A stretch of 64,000 nt of DNA, from contig CBDBCB010000019.1 in assembly GCA_965202745.1 (NCBI GenBank), positions 372,001 through 436,000 on the forward strand. Reading direction: 5' to 3'. This document shows positions 17,194 through 25,575 of this stretch, in pieces. The stretch is from JACKII01 sp965202745. Its GTDB lineage: Bacteria; Pseudomonadota; Alphaproteobacteria; Bin95. Position 1 is the stretch's first letter; each line of letters begins with the position of its first letter. The position numbers and the translations under genes are program-made. The notes under the pieces are model-generated. The model was not told the origin of the DNA, ran no database searches, and saw only the letters and a list, made by a program, of their open reading frames with translations.

Positions 17194-17936
17194 GCGCCTT
17201 CGCGCCACTGCTCCAGGAACTCGACCGCTGGCACGACGCCGGCAGGACCGCGGACCTGTGGCTGCGCGACGACGACGCTATCGAATTCACCGCTGCGCTG
17301 GAGCCCCTGCTGCTAGCCGCCACCAAGGCACGAGTCGCGGTGGTAATCGCAGCGATTCCCCTGCTGGCGACGAAAGGCCTGGCTGCGCGGTTGGCGGATG
17401 AGCCGCTGGTCAAGGTCTGGCAGCATGGCATTTCGCATATCAATAATGCCGTTGCGGGCTCCAAAAAGCAGGAATTGACCAGCATCGCGCCAGACATTTT
17501 AACCGGCCTGCGAGAAGGGTGGCAGTGCCTCTCTCATCTATTCCCCGGCCATGCCCAGCCGGTCTTGGTGCCGCCTTGGAACCGGATTGCGCCCGAGTTG
17601 GTAGCCTGCCTGCCGGACCTGGGAATGTCCGGCCTCTCCACCTTTAAGCCACGACAGCATCCGAACCCCGCTGGCCACCTCTGGCAGGTCAATACTCACG
17701 TGGATGTGATCGACTGGCGGGCAGACCGAAAATTCATCGGACCTGCCCGGACCTGCAACGAAATCACACGTCACTTGGCTGCGCGCCGCATGGGCCCGGC
17801 TGACGCGACGGAGCCGACAGGCATTCTTACCCATCATCTGGTCATGGAAGAATCAGCTTGGGCCTTCCTCTCTGACCTGTTAGCCCTTACAAATAGTCAT
17901 CCAGCTGCACGATGGTGTGTGCCTAACCGCGAATAA
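17190..17936 (+). CDS. Polysaccharide-deacetylase-like protein
   Basis: This 248-residue protein resembles the alphaproteobacterial polysaccharide-deacetylase-like family. Motifs are LWLRDDDAIE near the N-terminus (metal-binding Asp pair), WQHGISHIN (normally an H-x-x-x-H pair that binds metal) and VPPWNRI. There is no signal peptide, so it would act in the cytoplasm on nucleotide- or lipid-linked sugar intermediates, if active. It starts at GTG 17190, overlapping the previous stop, and closes the run of glycan genes. The Asp-rich and His-containing motifs are kept, so activity is plausible; the substrate is unknown. Confidence 0.75.
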   Translation: MSAFAPLLQELDRWHDAGRTADLWLRDDDAIEFTAALEPLLLAATKARVAVVIAAIPLLATKGLAARLADEPLVKVWQHGISHINNAVAGSKKQELTSIAPDILTGLREGWQCLSHLFPGHAQPVLVPPWNRIAPELVACLPDLGMSGLSTFKPRQHPNPAGHLWQVNTHVDVIDWRADRKFIGPARTCNEITRHLAARRMGPADATEPTGILTHHLVMEESAWAFLSDLLALTNSHPAARWCVPNRE

Positions 17937-17946
17937 CAATGGACCG

Positions 17947-18480
17947 ATGACAGAGAAGAACGAAAATCTGACGATCTATCGGTATCCCTTGAAGAATCTG
18001 GCTGGGGATTATCTCCGTGCGGCGTTCGGTGTCGGCCTGTTGATCACACCGTTCTTTTACTCCTTTGGCGCGCATTGGATGATCACGCTGATATTGGGGG
18101 CACTCCTGTTTTTGTTCGGCAGTTTCGGTGTGGTGACGGGGATCCGGCAGTACTCCCAAGTGCTGGCGGATGAGCACGGTCTGCGCCAGCAGGGGCCGCG
18201 CCCCGTCGCCCTGCCGTGGAACGAAATTTCGGAAGTCGATCTGCGCTATTTTTCCACCCGCCGGGAAAAGAGCAATGGCTGGTTTCAGGTAAAGGTGAAG
18301 GGCAAAGACGGGCAGATCAAAGCCGACTCGAATCTGGACGATTTCGATGGTCTTTTGTCCTTTCTTGCGACAGCCGTCACTCGACATGACCTGCCCCTTA
18401 GCCCTATTGCTCGTGAGAATTTTCAGGCCGCGGGCTTTGCGGTTGCGTCTGGCGAAGAACTTGGCGAGGAACGGCTGTGA
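17947..18480 (+). CDS. Two-helix membrane protein with PH-like C-terminal domain
   Basis: This protein has 177 residues from the ATG at 17947; an upstream start at 17917 would overlap the previous gene and add ten unconvincing residues. Two adjacent hydrophobic helices (about 24-42 and 46-64) are followed by a soluble region (about 70-150) resembling a bacterial PH-like domain (DEHGLRQQG, LPWNEISEVDLRYF, WFQVKVKGKDGQI). No enzymatic motif is visible. The end overlaps the GTG of the peptide-transporter ATPase gene (GTGA), linking it to the downstream operon. The function is unknown. Confidence 0.65.
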   Translation: MTEKNENLTIYRYPLKNLAGDYLRAAFGVGLLITPFFYSFGAHWMITLILGALLFLFGSFGVVTGIRQYSQVLADEHGLRQQGPRPVALPWNEISEVDLRYFSTRREKSNGWFQVKVKGKDGQIKADSNLDDFDGLLSFLATAVTRHDLPLSPIARENFQAAGFAVASGEELGEERL

Positions 18481-20336
18481 GTTTGCTGATGGAGGTTAAC
18501 AATCTGACCATCGATTTTCGCGTGCCTGGTGGTGAGGCGCGTGCGGTCGATGGTTTGAGCTTCCGCATTCCCTACGGCAAGACGGTAGCGCTGGTTGGTG
18601 AGTCCGGTTCCGGAAAATCCGTTACCGCGCAGGCGATCATGGGCATTCTGCCGAATAATGCCCGCATCACCACCGGCTCCATCCTGTTCCGCGATCCCAT
18701 GACCCCTGGCATGGTGGTCGATGTAGCCAAGCTTGCGCCGAACGGGCGGCAGATGCGCGATCTGCGAGGCGGCCGGATCGCCATTATCTTTCAGGAGCCC
18801 ATGACCTCGCTTTCGCCGGTGCACACTATCGGTAACCAAATCGGAGAGGCGCTGGTGCTGCACCAGGGCGCGAGCGAAAGCGAAGCCCGGATCAAGACCG
18901 CGGAGATGCTGGGGCTGGTCGGTTTTCCCGATCCGAACCGCAGTATCGACGCCTATCCGTTCGAGCTTTCCGGCGGTCTGCGTCAGCGCGCGATGATCGC
19001 CATGGCCCTGGTTTGCCAGCCGGCCTTGCTGGTGGCGGACGAGCCAACGACGGCGCTGGATGTGACCATCCAGGCGCAAATACTGAAGCTGCTGCGCGAC
19101 CTTCAGGAGCACTTCCATATGGCGGTGCTGATGATTACGCACGACCTTGGCGTCGTGGCGAACCTCGCCGACGAAGTGGTGGTAATGTATCATGGCCGGC
19201 TGATGGAAAGCGGCTCTGTCAAGGATATCTTCCGGGCGCCCGGTCATCCCTACCTTAAGGCGTTGCTGCATGCGGTGCCCCGCTTTCACATGGAACCGGG
19301 CGAGCGCCTGGTACCCCTGCGTGAGGTCGAAACCGGCAAGGGTGATCTGCTGCAGCCGCGCCCGCCGCTGGCTGGCAAGGAGCCGATCCTGCGGGTCGAT
19401 GGCCTGACCAAAAGCTTTGGCCAGCGCCGCACCGGCCTGCTGAGCGGCAAACCGCAGCGTGTTCTGGCCGTGCGGGATGTCTCCTTTGCCATTGCGCCGG
19501 GCGAGTGCCTGGGCCTTGTGGGTGAAAGCGGCTGCGGCAAGTCCACTACATCCAAGATCATCATGCGGGCGCTGGCTCCCGATTCCGGGCAGGTTATGCT
19601 GCGCACTGAAGCGGGCGAGCAGGATGTGCTGTCGGCTGGCAAAGAGGAATTGTCGGACATTCGCCGCCGCATTCAATATGTCTTCCAGGATCCGTTCAGC
19701 GCGCTCAACCCCCGGATGACCGTGTTCGATATCATTACGGAGCCACTGGTCATCCATAATGTCGGTACAGCGGCGGACCGGCGCGCTTTTGCGCAGGAAT
19801 TAATGCAGCGGGTCGGCCTTGATCCCCACTATCTCAGCCGCTATCCGCACAATTTTTCCGGCGGACAGCGCCAGCGCATCGGCATCGCGCGCGCTTTGGC
19901 TCTGCGGCCTCAGGTACTGATCTGCGATGAGCCGGTGTCGGCTTTGGATGTTTCGGTGCAGGCGCAAATTCTGAACCTGCTGAAGGATTTACAGCGTGAG
20001 CTGGGCCTGACCTACCTGTTCATCTCGCACAATCTCGCTGTGGTCGACTATATGGCCGACCGGATCGCCGTTATGTGTGCCGGCCGTCTGGTGGAACTGG
20101 TGCCGCGCACCGAGTTGTTCCGCAATCCGGTTCACCCCTATACACTCGCGCTGTTGAGCGCTGTGCCGGAACCGGATTTGGACCATCCGCTGGACTTTGG
20201 CCGGGTGACGGATGAACGCGCGTCGGACCCGTCGGCCTGGCCCGCACCTTTTGCGGATAGTGACGGCAGTGCAGTGCTTACAGAAATAGGCGATGGCCAC
20301 TTCGTTCGTCAAAATGTAACTACCATCGCAGCATAA
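18477..20336 (+). CDS. yejF: Oligopeptide ABC transporter, fused dual ATP-binding protein (YejF-like)
   Basis: This 619-residue protein holds two complete ATP-binding domains. The first has Walker A GESGSGKS, signature LSGGLRQR and Walker B VADEPTTALD. The second has GESGCGKS, FSGGQRQR and CDEPVSALD. Each ends in the oligopeptide-type C-terminal extension (FRAPGHPYLKALL and FRNPVHPYTLALL). It powers uptake of peptides or microcin-C-like compounds through the two permeases downstream. It starts at GTG 18477, overlapping the preceding stop. Gene order here is F-A-B-E rather than the E. coli A-B-E-F. Confidence 0.88.
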   Translation: MSLLMEVNNLTIDFRVPGGEARAVDGLSFRIPYGKTVALVGESGSGKSVTAQAIMGILPNNARITTGSILFRDPMTPGMVVDVAKLAPNGRQMRDLRGGRIAIIFQEPMTSLSPVHTIGNQIGEALVLHQGASESEARIKTAEMLGLVGFPDPNRSIDAYPFELSGGLRQRAMIAMALVCQPALLVADEPTTALDVTIQAQILKLLRDLQEHFHMAVLMITHDLGVVANLADEVVVMYHGRLMESGSVKDIFRAPGHPYLKALLHAVPRFHMEPGERLVPLREVETGKGDLLQPRPPLAGKEPILRVDGLTKSFGQRRTGLLSGKPQRVLAVRDVSFAIAPGECLGLVGESGCGKSTTSKIIMRALAPDSGQVMLRTEAGEQDVLSAGKEELSDIRRRIQYVFQDPFSALNPRMTVFDIITEPLVIHNVGTAADRRAFAQELMQRVGLDPHYLSRYPHNFSGGQRQRIGIARALALRPQVLICDEPVSALDVSVQAQILNLLKDLQRELGLTYLFISHNLAVVDYMADRIAVMCAGRLVELVPRTELFRNPVHPYTLALLSAVPEPDLDHPLDFGRVTDERASDPSAWPAPFADSDGSAVLTEIGDGHFVRQNVTTIAA

Positions 20337-20371
20337 AAAGAAACAGGGACTGAGACCGGGAGAATTCGATC

Positions 20372-22258
20372 ATGCGGATCATTGTTGGGCTACTGGCGTG
20401 GCTCGCTCTTTCTGCGGCAGCATATCAGGAAACGCCCTATTATCAGGGCGATGTTGATGCCGGGATTTTGCCTCCGGTTGAGGAGCGTCTTCCGGCCGAC
20501 CCCAATGTCGAGCTGTTCCAAGACGGAAACCTGAAGCAAGGCCGCCAGGGCGGGGTCCTCAATATCCTTATGGCGAAAGCCAAGGATGTCCGTCAGATGG
20601 TGGTCTACGGCTACGCCAGGCTTGTCGGTTACAACACCAAACTGATGCTGCAGGCGGATATTCTCAGCAGTTTTACGGTGGAAGAAGGGCGCATCTTCAC
20701 CTTCAAATTGCGCAAAGGGCACCGCTGGTCCGATGGTGCGCCGTTTACCAGCGAAAATTTCCGTTATTGGTGGAAAGATATGGCAAACAATGCCGACCTT
20801 TCGCCCAGCGGGCCGCCCGTTCAGATGCTGGTGAATGGCAAGCCACCCTTGGTTGAGTTTCTCGACGAAACCACCATCCGTTTCACGTGGGATAGCCCCA
20901 ACCCGTCCTTCCTGCCGGCATTGGCTGGCGCCCGGCCGTTGCACATCTATGCGCCGGCCCATTACCTGAAGCAGTTTCACGAGCGCTATCAGAATAAGGA
21001 CAAGATGGCGGCGATGGTCGCGGAGACCAAGCGGCGCAATTGGGCGTCGTTGCACAGTCGCATGGACAATCAATACAAGAACGATAACCCCGATCTGCCG
21101 ACCCTTGAGCCGTGGATGAACACCACCGCCGCCCCGTCGGAGCGTTTCGTTTTCAAACGCAATCCCTACTATCACCGGGTGGATGGCCAGCGGAAACAGC
21201 TGCCCTATATCGATGAGGTGGTCATTAGCCTCTCCGCCTCGCAGTTGATCCCGGCCAAGGCCGGCAGCGGTGAAAGCGACCTGCAGGCCCGCTACCTGAA
21301 CTTCTCCGACATCTCGTTCATGAAGCAGAACGAAGAGCAGTACGGCTTCAACACCTACCTGTGGCGTACCGGCAAGGGCGCGCACCTGGCCCTCTATCCT
21401 AACATGAATCATGAGGACAAGATTTGGCGCACGTTGTTCCGCGACGTGCGCTTCCGCCGGGCAATGTCGCTGGCCGTGAACCGGGAGGAGATCAATCAGG
21501 TGATCTTCTACGGCTTTGCTCTGCCAACCGGAAACACGGTTCTGCCGGACAGCCCTCTGTATGATGCGAAGCGGGATTTGCGCTGGTCGCAGTTCGACTT
21601 GGCGCATGCCAACAAATTGCTGGACGAAATAGGCCTGAAACGCCGCGACGATGGTATCCGCCTGCTGCCCGACGGCCGGCCGCTGGAAATCATCGTCGAA
21701 ACGGCCGGCGAAAGCACAGAGCAGACCGACGTGCTGGAGCTGATCACCCGCACTTGGAAAAAAGCCGGTATCAAGCTGTATTCCAAGCCGCTGCAACGCG
21801 AAGTAATGCGCAATCGCGTGTTTGCCGGGCAGACACAAATGGCGATCTGGTTCGGGCTGGAGAACGGCCTGGCGACGAACCTGATGTCACCTGCAGAGCT
21901 TGCGCCAACAAGCCAGCAGCAATTGCAATGGCCACGCTGGGGTCAGTACCGCGAAACCAAAGGCCAGGCAGGTGCGCCGATCGACATGGACAAGCCAAAG
22001 CGGCTGTATTCGCTCTATCGGGAATGGCGCGTCGCCCGAAGTGAAGAAGAGCGGCTTAAAGTATGGCGTGAAATGTCGGATATCTGGACAAATGAAGTCT
22101 ACACAGTTGGCTTAATATCCGGCGTCCTGCAACCGATTGTTGCGACTAAACGGCTACAGAACTTACCGGATGAAGGGTTCTATAACTGGGATCCCGGTGC
22201 GCACTTCGGTGCCTACCGGCCGGATCGTTTCTGGCTGGCAAGCAAGAAGCGCCGCTAA
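20372..22258 (+). CDS. yejA: Extracellular solute-binding protein family 5 (YejA-like)
   Basis: This 628-residue periplasmic binding protein has a short Sec signal (MRIIVGLLAWLALSAAAYQ). The family 5 core is recognisable in LRKGHRWSDGAPFTSENF, DVRFRRAMSLAVNREEIN and the C-terminal LYREWRVARSEEERLKVW region. It would deliver oligopeptides to the YejB/YejE permeases. The ATG at 20372 is preceded by GGGAG nine to ten bases upstream. The length is typical of YejA-type binders rather than DppA. The ligand is not predictable from sequence. Confidence 0.85.
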   Translation: MRIIVGLLAWLALSAAAYQETPYYQGDVDAGILPPVEERLPADPNVELFQDGNLKQGRQGGVLNILMAKAKDVRQMVVYGYARLVGYNTKLMLQADILSSFTVEEGRIFTFKLRKGHRWSDGAPFTSENFRYWWKDMANNADLSPSGPPVQMLVNGKPPLVEFLDETTIRFTWDSPNPSFLPALAGARPLHIYAPAHYLKQFHERYQNKDKMAAMVAETKRRNWASLHSRMDNQYKNDNPDLPTLEPWMNTTAAPSERFVFKRNPYYHRVDGQRKQLPYIDEVVISLSASQLIPAKAGSGESDLQARYLNFSDISFMKQNEEQYGFNTYLWRTGKGAHLALYPNMNHEDKIWRTLFRDVRFRRAMSLAVNREEINQVIFYGFALPTGNTVLPDSPLYDAKRDLRWSQFDLAHANKLLDEIGLKRRDDGIRLLPDGRPLEIIVETAGESTEQTDVLELITRTWKKAGIKLYSKPLQREVMRNRVFAGQTQMAIWFGLENGLATNLMSPAELAPTSQQQLQWPRWGQYRETKGQAGAPIDMDKPKRLYSLYREWRVARSEEERLKVWREMSDIWTNEVYTVGLISGVLQPIVATKRLQNLPDEGFYNWDPGAHFGAYRPDRFWLASKKRR

Positions 22259-22310
22259 AAGCGGTGCCGCAGAAAAGTATTGAACACGGCTTTAGGAGAG
22301 AGACGCCCCG

Positions 22311-23309
22311 ATGCTGACCTATAGCGCCCGCCGGATCATGGTCATGATCCCGACGCTGGTGGCGATAAGCATGCTGGTGTTCGTCATCATTCAGCTGCCG
22401 CCCGGCGATTACCTGACCACTCACATTGCGGAATTGCAGTCGCAGGGAGAGAAAATCGATCAGGGCAAAATAGATTTTCTGCGTCAGCAATATGGCCTGG
22501 ATAAGCCGTATTGGGAGCAATACCTCTATTGGTTCGGCGGGATGCTCACCGGTGACTTCGGCTACTCGTTCGAATATGACCTGCCGGTGAACGAGGTCGT
22601 TGGCGATCGGCTTTATCTCAGTTTTCTGCTGTCTTTTTCGACGATCATTTTCACCTGGGCGGTGGCCTTTCCCATTGGCATTTATTCGGCGACCCATCAG
22701 TACAGTGTCGGCGATCATGGCCTGACCTTCATCGGCTTTTTGGGGCTGGCGACGCCGAACTTCCTTCTGGCGCTGGTACTGCTTTATCTGGGCAAAGCCT
22801 ATTTCGGCACCTCCATCGGTGGCCTGATGGACCCTCAGTATCTGGAAGAGCCCATGAGCTGGGGCAAGTTCCTCAGCGTGCTGGAACATCTTTGGGTGCC
22901 GGTTGTCGTCATTGGCACCTCTGGCACTGCTGCCATGATCCGGCGTTTGCGGGCTAACCTGTTGGACGAATTGCAGAAGCAATACGTGACCACGGCCCGG
23001 GCCAAAGGCCTCTCGCCGCTAAAGGTACTAACTAAATACCCGCTGCGCTTGGCCCTGAACCCCTTCATTGCCGACATCGGCAACCTGCTACCTCAGGTGG
23101 TCTCCGGCGCAGCAATCGTGTCGATGGTGCTGTCATTGCCGACCACCGGTCCCATGCTGGTCGACGCCTTGCGGGCGCAGGACATGTATTTGGCAGGCTC
23201 CTTTCTGATGTTTCTGGCGGTGCTGACCGTCGTCGGCGTGTTGTTATCCGATCTGGCCCTTGCCATGCTTGATCCGCGCATTCGCCTCGGCTCCGGATCC
23301 GAGCACTAA
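22311..23309 (+). CDS. yejB: Peptide ABC transporter permease (YejB-like)
   Basis: This 332-residue inner-membrane permease of the DppB/OppB class has an N-terminal helix (about 10-30), a periplasmic loop containing LDKPYWEQYLYW, and five more helices. The ATPase-contact EAA segment is in TTARAKGLSPLKVLTKYPLR. It pairs with the YejE-like permease to form the channel. The start follows an AGGAGAGAG site, and the next gene begins three bases after the stop. Nothing anomalous was seen. Confidence 0.9.
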   Translation: MLTYSARRIMVMIPTLVAISMLVFVIIQLPPGDYLTTHIAELQSQGEKIDQGKIDFLRQQYGLDKPYWEQYLYWFGGMLTGDFGYSFEYDLPVNEVVGDRLYLSFLLSFSTIIFTWAVAFPIGIYSATHQYSVGDHGLTFIGFLGLATPNFLLALVLLYLGKAYFGTSIGGLMDPQYLEEPMSWGKFLSVLEHLWVPVVVIGTSGTAAMIRRLRANLLDELQKQYVTTARAKGLSPLKVLTKYPLRLALNPFIADIGNLLPQVVSGAAIVSMVLSLPTTGPMLVDALRAQDMYLAGSFLMFLAVLTVVGVLLSDLALAMLDPRIRLGSGSEH

Positions 23310-23312
23310 GCC

Positions 23313-24509
23313 ATGGCTGACGACAGCAAACCCCGTACCCCCTGGCCGGAGCCGCCGTCGCTGGAGCACGTAGTCTCCGACGCGCCGTTCGATCCCTATT
23401 CGGTGGAGAAGGTTTCGCCGGAGCAGGAAAAATATTTTCTGGCCACCCAATGGCAGCTGATGTGGTGGAAGCTGAAGCGCCATCGCCTCGCCGTTTGGTC
23501 CGGCATATTCCTTCTGCTGCTCTACGGCTCGATCCTCATCAGTGAAATCCTGGCGCCCTACGCGCTGGATACCCGCACCACGAACGCCCTCTATCATCCG
23601 CCACAGGCCATCAACCTGTTCCACGAGGGCGAATTTATTGGCCCCTTCGTCTATGGCACCAAGAGTAAGTTCGATCTGGCGAAATTCGAATGGCGGCATA
23701 CCGAAGACCGGAGCAAGGTCGAGCCGATACGGTTTTTCTGCTTTGGCGACAAATACCGGTATTTCGGGCTGGTAGAAGGCAGCTTCCACCTGTTTTGCCC
23801 GGCTGAAGGCGGCAAGATGTTCCTGTTGGGAACCGACAGGCTTGGCCGGGACGTACTCTCCCGCATCATCTACGGCGCGAGGATATCCCTGACCGTCGGC
23901 CTGTTCGGTATTATCATTTCGTTTAGCATCGGCATCGTGATCGGCGGGCTGGCGGGATATTATGGCGGCTGGGTGGACAACGTTTCGCAACGCCTGATTG
24001 AGATCATCCGCTCCTTTCCGGAATTACCACTCTGGATGGCCTTGTCCGCAGCCTTGCCGGTCACCTGGAGCCCGATTCTGATTTATTTCGGGATAACCAT
24101 TATCCTGGGCCTCCTGGACTGGACGGGGCTCGCCAGGGCCGTGCGGTCAAAGCTGCTCTCGCTGCGGGAAGAAGATTTTACCACGGCCGCGGTTTTGATG
24201 GGCGCGAAGCCGTCCCGCGTCATCGGGCGGCACCTTGTGCCCAACTTTATGAGCCACCTGATCGCTTCGGCGACGCTGTCCATTCCCAACATGATCCTCG
24301 GTGAAACGGCCTTGAGCTTTTTGGGACTCGGACTCCGTCCACCGATAACCAGTTGGGGTGTGTTGCTGGTCGAGGCACAAAATATTAATGTCGTTGCGCT
24401 GTATCCATGGCTTATGCTGCCGGTGGTGCCCGTGATTTTGACGATCCTGGCGTTTAACTTTTTGGGTGATGGGCTCAGAGATGCCGCAGATCCCTACAAA
24501 AATGTTTAA
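23313..24509 (+). CDS. yejE: Peptide ABC transporter permease (YejE-like)
   Basis: This 398-residue partner permease is of the DppC/OppC class with the long N-terminal region typical of YejE. One helix lies at about 65-85, then a periplasmic domain of about 90 residues containing LLGTDRLGRDVLSRIIYGAR, then five helices with the EAA contact TAAVLMGAKPSRVIGRHLVPN. The C-terminus NFLGDGLRDAADPYKNV is standard. It closes the importer operon. About 150 bases without a gene separate it from pal, and I see no convincing promoter or hairpin there beyond the strong pal ribosome-binding site. Confidence 0.9.
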   Translation: MADDSKPRTPWPEPPSLEHVVSDAPFDPYSVEKVSPEQEKYFLATQWQLMWWKLKRHRLAVWSGIFLLLLYGSILISEILAPYALDTRTTNALYHPPQAINLFHEGEFIGPFVYGTKSKFDLAKFEWRHTEDRSKVEPIRFFCFGDKYRYFGLVEGSFHLFCPAEGGKMFLLGTDRLGRDVLSRIIYGARISLTVGLFGIIISFSIGIVIGGLAGYYGGWVDNVSQRLIEIIRSFPELPLWMALSAALPVTWSPILIYFGITIILGLLDWTGLARAVRSKLLSLREEDFTTAAVLMGAKPSRVIGRHLVPNFMSHLIASATLSIPNMILGETALSFLGLGLRPPITSWGVLLVEAQNINVVALYPWLMLPVVPVILTILAFNFLGDGLRDAADPYKNV

Positions 24510-24662
24510 GAATCGATCACTTTCGGATTCCTTGGCCGTGGTTGCCAGGGTGACGGCTGGCACAGCAGAAGGTGCGGCATTCACTACGGCATCGTCGTAC
24601 GAATTACAGTGTAGAGATCGACAATACGCCGGCAATCTGCTGGCGATCTTGAGGAGGTTACC

Positions 24663-25151
24663 ATGCGTTTCATCATTCTAGTCGCCCTTGGACTTGTTGC
24701 AGCAGCGTGTTCGTCGTCAGGCGACAAAGCTGGCGGAGCCGCAGCGACAACGGCGCCGGCGGTTGCCGGTCCGGCTGCTGGCAGTCAGGCTCATCTGGAG
24801 CAGGTTGCCGGTTCTGACCGTGTGTTCTTTGACTATGACCAGCACACCCTTACCGACGCAGCGCAGGCGCAGGTTCAGCGTTGGGCCGCTTGGATGCTCT
24901 CCAACCCGACGGCCAGCATTCTGGTCGAAGGTCATGCTGACGAGCGCGGCACACGCGACTACAACTTGGCGCTGGGTGCCCGCCGCTCTCACGCTGTGAA
25001 GGTTGCGCTGGAAGGCCTGGGCGTCAGCGATAGCCGGATCGAGACCACCACGTTCGGTAAAGAACGTCCGGCGGTTGAAGGTCACAATGAAGCTGCCTGG
25101 TGGCAGAACCGCCGCTCCGTCGTCGTGGTAAAGGGCAGTGCTTCGTCCTAA
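24663..25151 (+). CDS. pal: Peptidoglycan-associated lipoprotein Pal
   Basis: This 162-residue outer-membrane lipoprotein anchors the outer membrane to peptidoglycan as part of the Tol-Pal system. The N-terminus is a lipoprotein signal ending in LVAAAC|SSS, followed by an Ala-rich linker and an OmpA-like domain with the classic VEGHADERGTRDYNLALG motif. AGGAGG lies six bases before the ATG. Unusually, the tolQRAB genes are not directly upstream; a peptide importer is there instead, although the downstream order (TPR protein, tilS, ftsH) is the conserved alphaproteobacterial one. Confidence 0.95.
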   Translation: MRFIILVALGLVAAACSSSGDKAGGAAATTAPAVAGPAAGSQAHLEQVAGSDRVFFDYDQHTLTDAAQAQVQRWAAWMLSNPTASILVEGHADERGTRDYNLALGARRSHAVKVALEGLGVSDSRIETTTFGKERPAVEGHNEAAWWQNRRSVVVVKGSASS

Positions 25152-25575
25152 GCGGCTCGCGTTGCTGATGGCCGGCCTTTGCTGCTTTGCAGCGGGGCCG
25201 GCTGTCGCGCAACCGGTATCAGACGACTTGCGCCCATTGCTGCTGAAGGGCGCATTCGCTGAGGCCCAGGCGCGCGCAGGCAGCACCGAGCCGCCGCCAC
25301 AATCCGCCGCTGCGCTGTTCGATCAGGGACTGGCCGTATATGCGATGAAAGATTTCGCCGGTGCCGCTGCCTTGTTTGCAGAAGCGGCGCAGTCGCCGGA
25401 TCACCCGGGTCTGGCGGTCCGATCTGCTGTGGCGGCCAGCATGGCGCTCAGCAATAGCGGCGACCGGGCCAACACGTGCCAGTTTACCACGGTGATCCAG
25501 CCGCTGGTGGAAACCCTGCCGTTGCTGTGGCGCGGCTGGATTGAAGAGACCCGGCGCGCCAACGACTGCGGCTGA
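25138..25575 (+). CDS. Small periplasmic TPR-like protein in the ybgF/cpoB position
   Basis: This 145-residue protein has a clear Sec signal (MLRPKRLALLMAGLCCFAAGPAVAQ) and one or two TPR-like helical pairs (about 55-110, with AAALFDQGLAVYAMKDFAGAAALF). It occupies the place where CpoB/YbgF normally follows pal, but it is about half the usual length and lacks the N-terminal coiled coil and most TPR repeats, so I do not name it cpoB. It starts at GTG 25138 inside the end of pal, and its stop overlaps tilS. It may be a shortened CpoB analogue that tunes Tol-Pal with wall synthesis. Confidence 0.65.
   Translation: MLRPKRLALLMAGLCCFAAGPAVAQPVSDDLRPLLLKGAFAEAQARAGSTEPPPQSAAALFDQGLAVYAMKDFAGAAALFAEAAQSPDHPGLAVRSAVAASMALSNSGDRANTCQFTTVIQPLVETLPLLWRGWIEETRRANDCG

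Noticed and set aside
18423..19757. 444-codon reverse frame opposite the peptide-transporter ATPase
   Set aside because: It mirrors codon bias of yejF; Walker motifs are on the forward strand.
20390..21838. 482-codon reverse frame opposite the solute-binding protein
   Set aside because: Antisense shadow without family signal.
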